Assembly: GCA_002329155.1 (NCBI GenBank)
Contig: DCXY01000022.1
Location: 1-64,000, forward strand
Direction of reading: 5' to 3'
Length of the DNA stretch: 64,000 bases
Source: Stenotrophomonas sp. UBA2124
GTDB lineage: Bacteria > Pseudomonadota > Gammaproteobacteria > Xanthomonadales > Xanthomonadaceae
Below, one piece after another: positions 51,740 to 61,882 of this stretch (the first letter of the stretch is position 1; every line of letters starts with the position of its first letter). The position numbers were made by a program, and so were the translations under genes. Below the pieces are notes generated by a model. The model saw nothing but the letters and a program-made list of their open reading frames with translations, was not told where the DNA came from and made no database searches.

Positions 51740-51766
51740 GAGAGGCGGCCACTGCGGCCGCCTCTC
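51740..51766 (-). terminator. Strong hairpin between sufS and the GNAT gene
   Basis: GAGAGGCGGCC and GGCCGCCTCTC form a perfect 11-bp stem with a 5-base loop. On the minus strand only CCCTTCTC follows, so it may weaken rather than end transcription, separating the SUF genes from the GNAT and Rieske genes. Confidence 0.55.
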
Positions 51767-51779
51767 GCCATGCGCGCGC

Positions 51780-53036
51780 TCAGCCCAGCAGCGTGCGGAC
51801 TTTCCGCAGTGCCACCATGAAGGCCTCCACTTCCTCGTGGGTGTTGTAGAAGGCCAACGAGGCGCGGCAGGTGGCGGCCACGCCGTAGTACTGCAGCAGC
51901 GGGTGTGCGCAGTGCTGGCCTGATCGCACGGCCACGCCTTGCAGGTCGAGCAGGGTGGCCAGGTCGTGCGCGTGCGCGCCTTCGATCTGGAAGGACACCA
52001 CCGCGGCCTTGTGCGGCGCGGTACCGAAGATGCGCACGCCGTCGAAGCGCAGCAGTTCCTCGGTGAGGTGGGCCAGCAGCTCCTGTTCGCGCTGGGCGAT
52101 ATGCTCGCGGCCCAGTGCTTCCAGGTAGTCCACCGCCACGCCGAGGCCGACGAAGCCGGCGATGTTGGGCGTGCCGGCCTCGAACTTGTGCGGCGGGTCG
52201 TTGAACACGGTGCCGTCGAAGCTGACTTCCTTGATCATCTCGCCGCCACCGATGAACGGCGGCATGTCCTGCAGCAGTTCGCGCCGTGCCCACAGCGCAC
52301 CGGTACCGGTGGGGCCGCACATCTTGTGGCCGGTGACCGCGTAGAAATCACAGCCGATGGACGGTATGTCCACGGTGAGGTGCGGTGCGGCCTGCGAGCC
52401 ATCCACCACGGTGGTGATGCCACGCCTGCGCGCTTCACGGCAGATCTCGCGCACCGGGTTGATGGTGCCCAGCACGTTGGAGACATGGGTGACGGCGAGC
52501 AGCTTCACCTCCGGGGTCATGGCCGCATGCAGCGCATCCATGTCCAGGCTGCCGTCGGGGGTGATCTCGGCCACGCGGATGCTGGCACCGGTGCGCTGGG
52601 CCACCAGCTGCCACGGCACGATGTTGGCGTGGTGCTCCATGCGCGACACCAGGATCACGTCGCCGGCCTTCAGGCGCGGCAGCGCCCACGAATAAGCCAC
52701 CAGGTTGATGGCGAAGGTGGTGCCGCTGCACAGCACCAGTTCCTCGCCGCGCACGTTGAGGAAGCGCGCCAGCTTGGTGCGCGCACCTTCGTAGGCTTCG
52801 GTGGCCTCGCTGCCCAGCGCGTGCACCGCGCGGCTGACGTTGGCGTTGTAGCGGCGGTAGTACTCGTCCACCGCGCCGATTACCGACAACGGCTTCTGCG
52901 AGGTGTTGGCGTTGTCGAAATACACCAGCGGCTTGCCGTTCACTTCGCGCATCAGCAGCGGGAAGTCGGCGCGCACGCGCTCCCAGTCGGGTGCGCCGGC
53001 CGAGGCATGGATAGGACGCGGGGAGCTGAGGTTCAT
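51780..53036 (-). CDS. sufS: Cysteine desulfurase SufS
   Basis: A 418-residue class V PLP enzyme that takes sulfur from cysteine for Fe-S cluster assembly. It has the PLP Lys in VTGHKMCGPTGTG and the persulfide Cys in RSGQHCAHPLLQYY, in the short active-site loop typical of SufS (group II) and unlike IscS. It overlaps sufD by 4 bp. No sufE gene is in the window; the usual sulfur acceptor must be elsewhere or replaced. Confidence 0.95.
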   Translation of the reverse strand: MNLSSPRPIHASAGAPDWERVRADFPLLMREVNGKPLVYFDNANTSQKPLSVIGAVDEYYRRYNANVSRAVHALGSEATEAYEGARTKLARFLNVRGEELVLCSGTTFAINLVAYSWALPRLKAGDVILVSRMEHHANIVPWQLVAQRTGASIRVAEITPDGSLDMDALHAAMTPEVKLLAVTHVSNVLGTINPVREICREARRRGITTVVDGSQAAPHLTVDIPSIGCDFYAVTGHKMCGPTGTGALWARRELLQDMPPFIGGGEMIKEVSFDGTVFNDPPHKFEAGTPNIAGFVGLGVAVDYLEALGREHIAQREQELLAHLTEELLRFDGVRIFGTAPHKAAVVSFQIEGAHAHDLATLLDLQGVAVRSGQHCAHPLLQYYGVAATCRASLAFYNTHEEVEAFMVALRKVRTLLG

Positions 53037-54295
53037 GCCATGCCTGCCTGTTGCAGTGCCTGGTCCAGATGCTGGGCCAGCTGTCCGGTGAGTGTGCCTT
53101 CCACCGCCGACAGCGGCTCGTGGCAGAACGCGGCGCTGAGCATGGCGCGCGCCTGTTCGCCGGGCACGCCACGCGAGCGCAGGTAGAACAGCGCGTTCGC
53201 GTCGAGCTGGCCGACGGTGGCGCCGTGCGCGGCCTTGACCTCGTCGGCGTCGATCACCAGCGTGGGCTGGGTGTCGATTTCGGCATCGGCCGAGAGCAGC
53301 AGGTTCTTGTTGGACAGGTTGGCGTCGGTGCCATCGGCACCTTCGCGGATATGGATGCCGCCATGGAACACCACGCGGCTGCGGTTGCCGGCCACGCCGC
53401 GCCAGACCAGCTCGGCGCTGGTGTCGCGGGCGATGTGCTCGATGCCCAGGCGGGTATCGATATGGCGGCGGCCGGTGCCCAGCAGCACGCCATTGGCGAT
53501 GAGCCTGGCGTTGTCGCCTTCAAGGCGCACGTTCAATTCATGGCGGCTGAGCGCGGCGCCCAGTTCCAGATCAATACGGCGGTATTCGGAATCACGCGCC
53601 AGCACGGCATCGGTGCGCAGGAAGCTGGTGGCACGCGCGCTGTCGGCCTGCACGCGTGCGTGCGAAAGCTGCGCGCCCTGTGCCAGGTGGACATGCACCA
53701 GCGTGTTGTCCAGGTGCGCGTTGTCGCCGGCCTGCAGATGGTGTTCGACCAGATTGAGGCTGGCGCCACGGCGCAGCTCGATCAGGTGACGGTGGTGCCA
53801 CGCACGGTCGGCCTCATCGCTGGCGCTGACGAACACCAGGTGCAGCGGTGTGTGGCTGGTGATGGCGGCCGGCAGCTGCACCAGCACACCCTCGTCAGCG
53901 AGCGCGGCATTGAGCTGGGCGAAGACTTCGTCGGCACGGTCGTAGCGGCGGCCCAGGAAGCGCACGTTCTCGGCACCCTCGGCCTTGGCGGCGGACAGCG
54001 TGCGGACCTGCACGCCGGCATCCAGCCCGCTGAGGTCGCTCAGGGCCTCGCTGTGGCGGCCATTGACGAACACCAGGCGCGGCGCGGGAATGCCTTGCAG
54101 CAGGGCCGCATCCACGGCCTGTGCCTGCGGCGGTGCCGGGCTGAAGCTGCGGCGTTCAAGCTGGCGCAGCGAGGTGTACTTCCAGGCCTCGTTGCGCGCG
54201 GCAGGCAGCCCGGTCTTCAGCGCGGCATCGAGCAGCTCGGCGCGCTCGCTGCTGCCGTTGAAGCCGGCGGCCAGGGAATCCAGAAGGGCGTTCAT
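53033..54295 (-). CDS. sufD: Fe-S cluster assembly protein SufD
   Basis: A 420-residue SufD, partner of SufB in the SufBC2D scaffold. It has the beta-helix core and the conserved C-terminal block TVGQLDANALFYLRSRGVP with its essential His-region (KAAHGATVGQLD) and ARAMLSAAF. SufD is needed for iron entry into the scaffold. It overlaps sufC (TAATG) and sufS (ATGA). Confidence 0.94.
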   Translation of the reverse strand: MNALLDSLAAGFNGSSERAELLDAALKTGLPAARNEAWKYTSLRQLERRSFSPAPPQAQAVDAALLQGIPAPRLVFVNGRHSEALSDLSGLDAGVQVRTLSAAKAEGAENVRFLGRRYDRADEVFAQLNAALADEGVLVQLPAAITSHTPLHLVFVSASDEADRAWHHRHLIELRRGASLNLVEHHLQAGDNAHLDNTLVHVHLAQGAQLSHARVQADSARATSFLRTDAVLARDSEYRRIDLELGAALSRHELNVRLEGDNARLIANGVLLGTGRRHIDTRLGIEHIARDTSAELVWRGVAGNRSRVVFHGGIHIREGADGTDANLSNKNLLLSADAEIDTQPTLVIDADEVKAAHGATVGQLDANALFYLRSRGVPGEQARAMLSAAFCHEPLSAVEGTLTGQLAQHLDQALQQAGMA

Positions 54296-55059
54296 TACTT
54301 GGCGGCCTCGCGCACCACGCGGTCCTTCAGGAAATCGTAGCCGTGGGCTTCCAGCTCCAGCGCCAGTTCCGGGCCACCACTCTTGACGATGCGGCCATCG
54401 GCCAGTACATGCACCACGTCCGGCTTGATGTAGTCGAGCAGGCGCTGGTAGTGGGTGATGACCACGAACGAACGATCCGGCGCACGCAGCGCGTTGACGC
54501 CATCGGCCACGCTCTTGAGCGCGTCGATGTCCAGGCCCGAGTCTGTCTCGTCCAGGATGGCCAGCTTCGGCTCCAGCACGGCCAGCTGGAAAATCTCGTT
54601 GCGCTTCTTCTCGCCACCGGAGAAGCCTTCGTTCACGCCACGGTGCAGCAGCTCGTCCTTCAGGTGCAGCACGGCCAGCTTCTGGCGCACCAGCTTGAGG
54701 AACTGCATCGAATCCAGTTCTTCCTGACCGCGTGCCTTGCGCTGTGCGTTGAGCGCGGCACGCAGGAAGTAGGTGTTGTTCACGCCGGGGATTTCCACCG
54801 GGTACTGGAACGCCAGGAACAGGCCGGCAGCGGCGCGGGCTTCCGGCTCCAGCGCCAGCAGGTCGCTGCCCTCGAACTGCACGCTGCCTTCGCTGACGTC
54901 ATAGCCTTCGCGGCCCGCCAGCACGTAGCCCAGCGTGGACTTGCCGGCGCCGTTGGGGCCCATGATGGCGTGCACTTCACCGGGCTTCACGTCCAGCGTC
55001 AGGCCCTTGAGGATTTCCTTGCCAGCGATGCGGGCGTGGAGGTTTTCGATCTTCAACAT
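54295..55059 (-). CDS. sufC: Fe-S cluster assembly ATPase SufC
   Basis: A 254-residue ABC-type ATPase with Walker A GPNGAGKST, signature FSGGEKKRNE and Walker B LAILDETDSGLDIDAL. It drives shape change in SufBC2D. The start is MLKIENLHA at 55059, 34 bp after the LprI-like gene; the open frame continues upstream without conservation. Confidence 0.95.
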   Translation of the reverse strand: MLKIENLHARIAGKEILKGLTLDVKPGEVHAIMGPNGAGKSTLGYVLAGREGYDVSEGSVQFEGSDLLALEPEARAAAGLFLAFQYPVEIPGVNNTYFLRAALNAQRKARGQEELDSMQFLKLVRQKLAVLHLKDELLHRGVNEGFSGGEKKRNEIFQLAVLEPKLAILDETDSGLDIDALKSVADGVNALRAPDRSFVVITHYQRLLDYIKPDVVHVLADGRIVKSGGPELALELEAHGYDFLKDRVVREAAK

Positions 55060-55093
55060 GAGGGTGGTCTTGAATGGAGTGGGGGCGGGGCGA

Positions 55094-55497
55094 TCAGAGA
55101 TCGCCTTCGGCGCGGTCGATGAAGGTGTCGCGCAACCATTGGGTACGCTGGCGGGTGAGTTCAGCCTTGGCACCGCTCACGCGCATCGGATAGCTGGAGC
55201 CGTAGGTCACCTGCGCGTTCTTGCCGGCTTCGACCGGGTAACGCGCGGCGATGTCGGCATCGCGCAGCTGTATCCACAGCCGCTGTGCGGTGCGCAGCTT
55301 CTCGATCGCCACCGGCTGGCCCTTGAGCTTGGCCATCACTTCGCGGTAGGTGGCGTTGAGCTCGGAATCGGCCTGCTGCGCTTCCATCGCACTGCACTGG
55401 TTCAACTGTGCCTGGGTGGTGGCGTTGTCACAGGGATCGGCGGCCAGGGCGCTGACAGGTGCCAGCAGGGCGAGCAGCAATGCACAGGTCTTGATCT

Positions 55498-55501
<4 letters not shown>
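55094..55501 (-). CDS. LprI-like (DUF1311) periplasmic protein
   Basis: A 135-residue protein with a signal peptide (about 1-20) and the LprI domain: DPCDNATTQAQLNQC, in which a conserved Cys pair should form a disulfide, then ADSELNATYREVM and RLWIQLRDADIAA. In Mycobacterium LprI inhibits lysozyme; the role in proteobacteria is mostly unknown. It is inserted between sufB and sufC and overlaps sufB by 4 bp, so it must be co-expressed with them, although it acts in another compartment. Confidence 0.88.
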
Positions 55502-56973
<1,472 letters not shown>

Positions 56974-56990
56974 GGGGCTGCCTAGGGTAT

Positions 56991-57437
56991 TCAGGAGACG
57001 ACCTCGACGCTGATGCGTCGACGGTCGGCAAGCGGGAGGGGGTGCAGCATCTGTGCAAGGGTCACCGCACGCAGGGCGTCGCTGACCACGTCGTTGATCA
57101 GGCGCCAGTTGGAGCGTACGCCGCACTGGTCGGCGATGCCGCAGTGGCTCAGGTCCTGGCTGCATTCGGTGATCGCCAGCGGGCCTTCCATGGCCTCGAC
57201 GATCTCTATCAGGGTGATCTGCGTGGCCGGGCGGGTAAGGCGGTAGCCGCCGTGCACGCCGCGCAGGCCTTCCACCAGCCCGGCCTGGGCCAGCGGCTTG
57301 AGCAGCTTGCTCACCGTGGGCGGCTCCAGGCCGGCGGCCTCGGCCAGCTCGCTCGCGCTCAGCACCTGCCCTGGCCGCGCGGCGAGCACGGTCATGACAA
57401 CGGTGGCGTAATCGGTGAGCTTGGTGACGCGGAGCAT
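56991..57437 (-). CDS. Rrf2-family SUF system regulator
   Basis: A 148-residue Rrf2 protein like IscR, with the winged helix KLTDYATVVM and the Rrf2 signature GLVEGLRGVHGGYRLTRP. Three Cys in ECSQDLSHCGIADQCGVR are placed to bind a Fe-S cluster. Such regulators shut the suf operon when clusters are plentiful. It heads the operon with its own promoter at 57471-57499. Confidence 0.92.
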   Translation of the reverse strand: MLRVTKLTDYATVVMTVLAARPGQVLSASELAEAAGLEPPTVSKLLKPLAQAGLVEGLRGVHGGYRLTRPATQITLIEIVEAMEGPLAITECSQDLSHCGIADQCGVRSNWRLINDVVSDALRAVTLAQMLHPLPLADRRRISVEVVS

Positions 57438-57470
57438 CGTCGGAGAGGTGTCAAGTCAATGTGGACCAAA

Positions 57471-57499
57471 ATTGTACGCTTTGACGCGGCCCGCTCCAA
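57471..57499 (-). promoter_or_regulatory. Sigma-70-type promoter of the suf operon
   Basis: On the minus strand TTGGAG (57499-57494) and TACAAT (57476-57471) are 17 bp apart, about 34 bp before the regulator ATG. The intervening TTGACTTGACACC could hold a site for the Rrf2 regulator. Confidence 0.7.
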
Positions 57500-57650
57500 G
57501 CCTCCCTGTTCAGCTGCCGGCATGGTGGCTGGGCGAGGTGATAAATGACTGCGGCGGACAGGCGGGTCGGCGCTGTGATGGTGCGCACGCTTGGGTTGTA
57601 CCACCGGTATCGGCGAGAATCCCCCATTCCCATCGATTCCGGTCAGTTTC

Positions 57651-58118
57651 ATGCCCAAGAAGATCCAGGCGCGCAAATCCAGTATCCACGGCAACGGCGT
57701 GTTCGCGCTGACGTCGATCAAGAAAGGTGAGCGTGTCATCGAATACAAGGGCAAGCGCCGTACCCATGCCGAAGTGGACGCCGACGACACCGGCGACGTG
57801 GAAAGTGGCCACACCTTCCTGTTCACCCTCAACGACGACTACGTCATCGACGCCAACCACAAGGGCAACGACGCACGCTGGATCAACCACAGCTGTGACC
57901 CGAACTGCGAGGCGATGATAGAGGAGGCTGAAGGCGAGGACCGCACCGCCGACAAGGTGTTCATCGAGGCCGTGCGCGACATCAAGGCCGGCGAAGAGCT
58001 GACCTACAACTACGGCATCACCCTGGCCGAGCGCCACACTCCGCGCCTGAAGAAGATATGGGAATGCCGCTGCGGCTCACCCAAGTGCACGGGCACGATG
58101 CTGCAGCCAAAGCGTTGA
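57651..58118 (+). CDS. SET-domain protein-lysine methyltransferase
   Basis: A 155-residue protein of one SET domain. It has HGNGVFAL at the N-terminus, RWINHSCDPNCEAMI for the SAM and active site, GEELTYNYG with the catalytic Tyr, and a post-SET zinc motif, ECRCGSPKCTG, that uses three Cys with one from NHSCDPNC. All key residues of the eukaryote-like fold are present. Bacterial SET proteins modify chromatin-like or ribosomal proteins. A lysine-rich HU protein, encoded 2.5 kb away, is a conceivable target. The start at 57651 follows an in-frame stretch with no similarity. Confidence 0.9.
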   Translation: MPKKIQARKSSIHGNGVFALTSIKKGERVIEYKGKRRTHAEVDADDTGDVESGHTFLFTLNDDYVIDANHKGNDARWINHSCDPNCEAMIEEAEGEDRTADKVFIEAVRDIKAGEELTYNYGITLAERHTPRLKKIWECRCGSPKCTGTMLQPKR

Positions 58119-58215
58119 GGCATTGAAGCGGGGAGGCGGGAGTGGGGTTGTGGGAAGGGCGTAGTACCTGCCCCACGCCTGCATCTGCCTCGCAATCCAA
58201 TAACCCTGCAACCCC

Positions 58216-58790
58216 GTAGCCCGGGTAAGCGAAGCGCACACGGGGCTTGCGCATCCGCGGCAGTGAAGCCATCAGCATCACTCCACGCCGTGGAAGTGCG
58301 CGGTCTGCCACCGTGCCGGCTTCCCGGGTGCGCTGGCGCTTACCCGGGCTACAACAGCGGTTGCTGTGCGCGGCAGTGGCGGCGAAGGAGCGCGGTTATC
58401 CCGTTCCCGGTGCGGCTTCCCCGCATTGCACCCCGTAGCCCGGGTAAGCGAAGCGCACCCGGGGCTTGCCCATCCGTCGCAGCGAAACCATCAGCATCGC
58501 TCCACGCCGTGGAAGTGCGCGGTCTGCCAACGTGCCGGCTTCCCGGGTGCGCTGGCGCTTACCCGGGTTACAACGGCGGTTGATGTGCGCGGCAGTAACG
58601 ACGCAGAAGCGCGGTTATTCCGTTTCGGATGCGGCTTGCCGGCATTGCGCCCCGTAGCCCGGGTAAGCGAAGCGCACCCGGGGTTTGTCCATCCGCCGCA
58701 GCGAAACCATCAGCATCGCTCCACGTTGTGGAGGTGCGCGGTCTCCCAGCGTGCCGGCTTCCCGGGTGCGCTGGCGCTTACCCGGGCTAC
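58216..58790. repeat. Three GTAG pair units with exact 219-bp period
   Basis: Heads stand at 58216, 58435 and 58654, exactly 219 bp apart. Each unit is a 137-bp GTAG pair ending CTAC (TTAC in the second) followed by an 82-bp link; the last link is incomplete. The spacer contains CATCAGCATC and GTGGAAGTGCGCGGTCTGCC in near-identical form. The array fills the 752-bp gap after the SET gene, and no gene is seen in it. Confidence 0.92.
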
Positions 58791-58870
58791 GACAGCGGCT
58801 GAAGTACGCGTCGCTGGCGGTGCGGGAACCCATACTGCCGCTTCCCACATCCCCGTTCCCCGCTGTCAAC

Positions 58871-59455
58871 TCAATTCCCCAACAGCCCCTGCGGCACGAA
58901 GCTGCCCAGGCTCTGGTTGAAGGTGACGGCGATGCGGCCGTTCTCGATACCCACCGACTGCACCTGCAGCGCGCCCATCACCTGGGCGATTGCCGGGTCG
59001 ATCCTGTAGATGGGCTCGCGTCGCGCATAGTCGGCCAGCCAGCTGTTGAGCAGGCTGCGGGTGCTGGCATCCAGCTCGCCACCGGCCGCTGCCGGGCGGA
59101 AGCCATCGACAGTGGGCTGTTCCAGGTGGAAGCCCTGCGTCTGCGGGTTGTAGCGCAGGCCGCTGCTGACCTGCACCTTGCCAACCGGAATGGTCGAACC
59201 ACCCGCTGCCATGGCCAGGTCGAAACCCAGGTCCAGGCGGCTGCCCTGCGGCAGGGTCAGGTGCGGCTCGCTCACGGTGAGGGCGAGCAGCCCGCCCAGC
59301 GCCTTCTGCGTGCGCGGGAAGCTGCCATCAAGATAGTGCTGCACATCGTCGGCGCCCACGGTGAGCTGCTTGCCCTTGACCTGGGGCGCGGCATGGGCGC
59401 TGGTGGCTAGGGCAAAACAGGCGACGGCAGGCAGGAGCAGGGCGCGCAGGTTCAT
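58871..59455 (-). CDS. DUF1439-like periplasmic protein
   Basis: A 194-residue protein with a signal peptide (about 1-21, ending AHAAPQ). It then has a YceB/DUF1439-like fold: a strand-rich part with KALGGLLALTVSEPHLTLPQGSRL and a C-terminal IAVTFNQSLGSFVPQG. No Cys follows the signal, so it is soluble or loosely bound. DUF1439 members are lipoproteins of unknown role. I start at MNLRALLLP; the longer open frame lacks a signal at its start. Confidence 0.7.
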   Translation of the reverse strand: MNLRALLLPAVACFALATSAHAAPQVKGKQLTVGADDVQHYLDGSFPRTQKALGGLLALTVSEPHLTLPQGSRLDLGFDLAMAAGGSTIPVGKVQVSSGLRYNPQTQGFHLEQPTVDGFRPAAAGGELDASTRSLLNSWLADYARREPIYRIDPAIAQVMGALQVQSVGIENGRIAVTFNQSLGSFVPQGLLGN

Positions 59456-59537
59456 TGCAGTGGCTCGCAGGGTTGCAGGTATGCAAGGCACGATACCGGC
59501 AACGGGTGAATGGGCAGTTAGCGGATGTGGCAACGGT

Positions 59538-60074
59538 CTATTTCAGTTGTGGCTGCAGCGATGCCGAGGTCAGCTCCCAGCCTTCACCGTCCAGCGTGCG
59601 CCGCAGCCGGTACCAGCCCTTGAAGTTGCGCGTGCCGCCGGCTTCGCTGAGCCGCAGCTCCACCGGTACTTCAATCGCGCGGGCAGGTGTTTCGCGGTCC
59701 AGTGCCACCGGTTGGCGGGTGAAGATGCGCAGGGCGGTGGTATCACCCAGTGCGCTGCGCAGGCCGGCATCATCCGGATGCGGAGCGGGTTTGCCGCCGG
59801 TCCAGAACCTGTCCGAGGCCGCGCCACCTGCAAGCAGGGCCTGCAGGTAGGCGTGCACGGTGCTTGCCGCGCCATTGCCGATGCCGGCGCGTGCTGCCTG
59901 GGCATCGGCTGCCGCCATGGTCTGTTCCTCATCCGTCGTGGCGTCCGGGGCACCGGCATGCGTGGGTGTGGATGCGGCCGCCTGCTGCGCGGGCGCTTCT
60001 TCAGCGGTGGGGGTGCGTTGACAGGAGCAGCCTGCCACCAGCGCGGTGGCGAGCAACAGCGGTAGAACACGCAT
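59538..60074 (-). CDS. Predicted lipoprotein of unknown function
   Basis: A 178-residue protein with a short signal and lipobox LVAGC (Cys16). An Ala/Thr/Glu-rich low-complexity part (about 20-55) is followed by a compact domain with FWTGGKPAPHPDDAGLRS and an ending WYRLRRTLDGEGWELTSASL. The domain end resembles a small nuclear-transport-factor-like strand pattern, but I do not recognise a family. Confidence 0.7.
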   Translation of the reverse strand: MRVLPLLLATALVAGCSCQRTPTAEEAPAQQAAASTPTHAGAPDATTDEEQTMAAADAQAARAGIGNGAASTVHAYLQALLAGGAASDRFWTGGKPAPHPDDAGLRSALGDTTALRIFTRQPVALDRETPARAIEVPVELRLSEAGGTRNFKGWYRLRRTLDGEGWELTSASLQPQLK

Positions 60075-60134
60075 CAGTGGGCCCCTGCAGTTTTGCGCAA
60101 GTCTACGGGCTGGCCGATGCCGTCAGCCAGTGGC

Positions 60135-60440
60135 TCAGAGTGTGGTCTGCAGGCGGTCGAGCTTGGCCAGCAGCAGCTCCAGCTCCGGCTGCAGGCAGCG
60201 CAGCGGGCTGTCGGCCTTGGCCGCGGCGGAGGACAGGCTGGCGAGCAGCCCGGCGGCGACCACCACTGAGGCATCGTCGTTGCAGGACAGGCGGCGCTGG
60301 CGCTGCGCGCATTCAAAGTGCTGCATCCAGTCGCGTTGGCTGCGCTGCTCGAACTCCAGGCTGCAGCGCCCCGTGCATGGCAGGCCGTCGCCCTGGATGG
60401 GCATGACCGTTATCCGGTAGCGGTGCGTATTGCGGGACAT
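60135..60440 (-). CDS. DUF3861-like small protein
   Basis: A 101-residue cytoplasmic protein beginning MSRNTHRYRITVMPI, which fits the DUF3861 pattern, with a C-terminal helical half ending LLLAKLDRLQTTL. Function unknown. ATG at 60440 is chosen over an ATG 12 codons upstream, since the conserved N-terminal motif begins here. Confidence 0.65.
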   Translation of the reverse strand: MSRNTHRYRITVMPIQGDGLPCTGRCSLEFEQRSQRDWMQHFECAQRQRRLSCNDDASVVVAAGLLASLSSAAAKADSPLRCLQPELELLLAKLDRLQTTL

Positions 60441-60568
60441 GAGCGGGGTAGGGAGTAGTGTGGGGTGCCTCACCATAGGCTGGCCTACATGCTGTTGCGA
60501 GGCTCGGGGCCGTGATGCTGTGTTTCAGCGCCGCTGCCCGCGTTGCCGCACGCTGCCATCAGCGGCAC

Positions 60569-60601
60569 AAAAAAAAGACGGGACGGCAATGCCGTCCCGT
60601 C
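60569..60601 (-). terminator. Intrinsic terminator of the HU gene
   Basis: GACGGGACGGC (60577-60587) pairs perfectly with GCCGTCCCGTC (60591-60601) around a 3-base loop. On the minus strand eight T follow. It lies 26 bp after the HU stop. Confidence 0.93.
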
Positions 60602-60626
60602 CTGTTCGCCACAAGGGGCGCGCTTA

Positions 60627-61025
60627 TCAGAGCGCGGCGTCCTTGAGCTTCTTGAGCGGGCGAACCTTCAGCTTGGTGGTGGCCGGCTTGGCCGCGAACC
60701 ACTGCTCTTCCTTGGTGAACGGGTTGATGCCCTTGCGCTTCGGCTTGGCCGGAACGTTCACGGTGGTGATCTTCAGCAGGCCCGGCAGGGTGAAGCTGCC
60801 TGCGCCCTTCTTGTTGACCGAAGCGGAGACGGCGCCTTCGAGGGCGGCGAACACAGCGCGCACGTCCTTGGCGGCAACGCTGGTGGCTTCAGCGATGTGG
60901 GCAACCAGACCCGACTTGGTCAGCGCTTCCTTGATCGGCTTGACGGCTGCCGGCTTGGCGGCGGCCTTGGTGGCTACTTTCTTCACTGCCTTTTTCGGGG
61001 CAGCCTTCTTAGCGGTCTTTGCCAT
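60627..61025 (-). CDS. HU-family DNA-binding protein with histone H1-like tail
   Basis: A 132-residue protein. Residues 1 to about 35 are a Lys/Ala/Pro tail (MAKTAKKAAPKKAVKKVATK) like that of histone H1. Then follows an HU/IHF fold with TKSGLVAHIAEAT, the arm FTLPGLLKITTVNVPAKPKRKGINPFTKEE, and another basic end. Plain HU is about 90 residues; the tail should add DNA condensation. A good AGGAAATC site precedes the ATG at 61025. Promoter and terminator are both clear, so it is a single-gene unit. Confidence 0.92.
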   Translation of the reverse strand: MAKTAKKAAPKKAVKKVATKAAAKPAAVKPIKEALTKSGLVAHIAEATSVAAKDVRAVFAALEGAVSASVNKKGAGSFTLPGLLKITTVNVPAKPKRKGINPFTKEEQWFAAKPATTKLKVRPLKKLKDAAL

Positions 61026-61083
61026 GATTTCCTGTTCCGTGAACGGTTGGTTGTTTGGTCGTGCCGACCCCGTCGGCAAGCGA

Positions 61084-61112
61084 AATGTAGGGCATCAATT
61101 GCACGCCGCCAA
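61084..61112 (-). promoter_or_regulatory. Sigma-70-type promoter of the HU gene
   Basis: On the minus strand TTGGCG (61112-61107) and TACATT (61089-61084) are 17 bp apart, about 60 bp before the HU ATG. Farther upstream is an AT-rich TTTTTTATCG tract. The rest of 61026-61328 holds no gene that I can see. Confidence 0.65.
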
Positions 61113-61328
61113 TAGGCAATCGATAAAAAAGCCCATAAAAATTGCTTCTGGCGGGATCGGGCAATGCGTCCGTTAGCAAAAATACCTTGGAAAACAGGGT
61201 TTGCGCGTTGTTCCGGCGCTGTGGCTGTGTAGCGATGGCAATGGCCCGTGTTTGTGCCGACGCGGCGCACAATGCGCTAACAGGCACTGTTCTAGGCTAT
61301 GGGTTCCAACACCACGAGGAGTACGGCA

Positions 61329-61763
61329 ATGGGTATTTCGCGTCACGCCACAGCGCACTGGGAAGGTGATCTGAAGACGGGTCAGGGCAAGTTGAGCACT
61401 CCGCAGAGCGGGTTGATGGAGAACACCCGCTACGCCTTCAGCAGCCGCTTCGGCGACGAGAAGGGCACCAACCCGGAGGAGCTGATTGCCGCCGCGCATG
61501 CCGGCTGCTTCACCATGGCGTTGTCGGCCAAGCTGGGCGAAGCCGGCTTCCCGCCCACCTCGCTGGACACCCGCGCCGATGTCGATCTGTCGATGGACGG
61601 TGGCCCGCAGCTGTCACAGATACGCCTGAAGGTGAAGGCGGTGGTGCCCGGCCTGGATGAAGTGCGGTTCCGCGCAATTGCCGAGGACGCCAAGGAAAAC
61701 TGCCCGGTGTCCAAGGCGCTGAGTGCGGTGCCCATCAGCCTTGAAAGCGAGTTTTCGGCCTGA
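61329..61763 (+). CDS. OsmC family peroxidase-like protein
   Basis: A 144-residue OsmC protein that reduces organic hydroperoxides with a Cys pair. The peroxidatic Cys is in AAAHAGCFTMALS and the resolving Cys in AKENCPVSKAL. Strand TRYAFSSRFGDEKGTNPEEL is the osmotic-type OsmC signature. ATG at 61329 has GAGGAG about eight bases upstream. Confidence 0.93.
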   Translation: MGISRHATAHWEGDLKTGQGKLSTPQSGLMENTRYAFSSRFGDEKGTNPEELIAAAHAGCFTMALSAKLGEAGFPPTSLDTRADVDLSMDGGPQLSQIRLKVKAVVPGLDEVRFRAIAEDAKENCPVSKALSAVPISLESEFSA

Positions 61764-61882
61764 TCCAGGCCGGATGCCGGCAGGGGCCGGCGGCGCCGTT
61801 GGCGTTGCCGGGCCCGGTTCAGGGTGGTTTCACCCAGCGCGCCCGAGCATCGCCACATCCAACCACTTGGGGAACCGCCGTC

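Noticed and set aside
58247..59410. Open frames running through the 219-bp array
   Set aside because: They translate palindromes (repeated SPGKRSAPG or ASRVRWRLPG peptides) and have no independent coding support.
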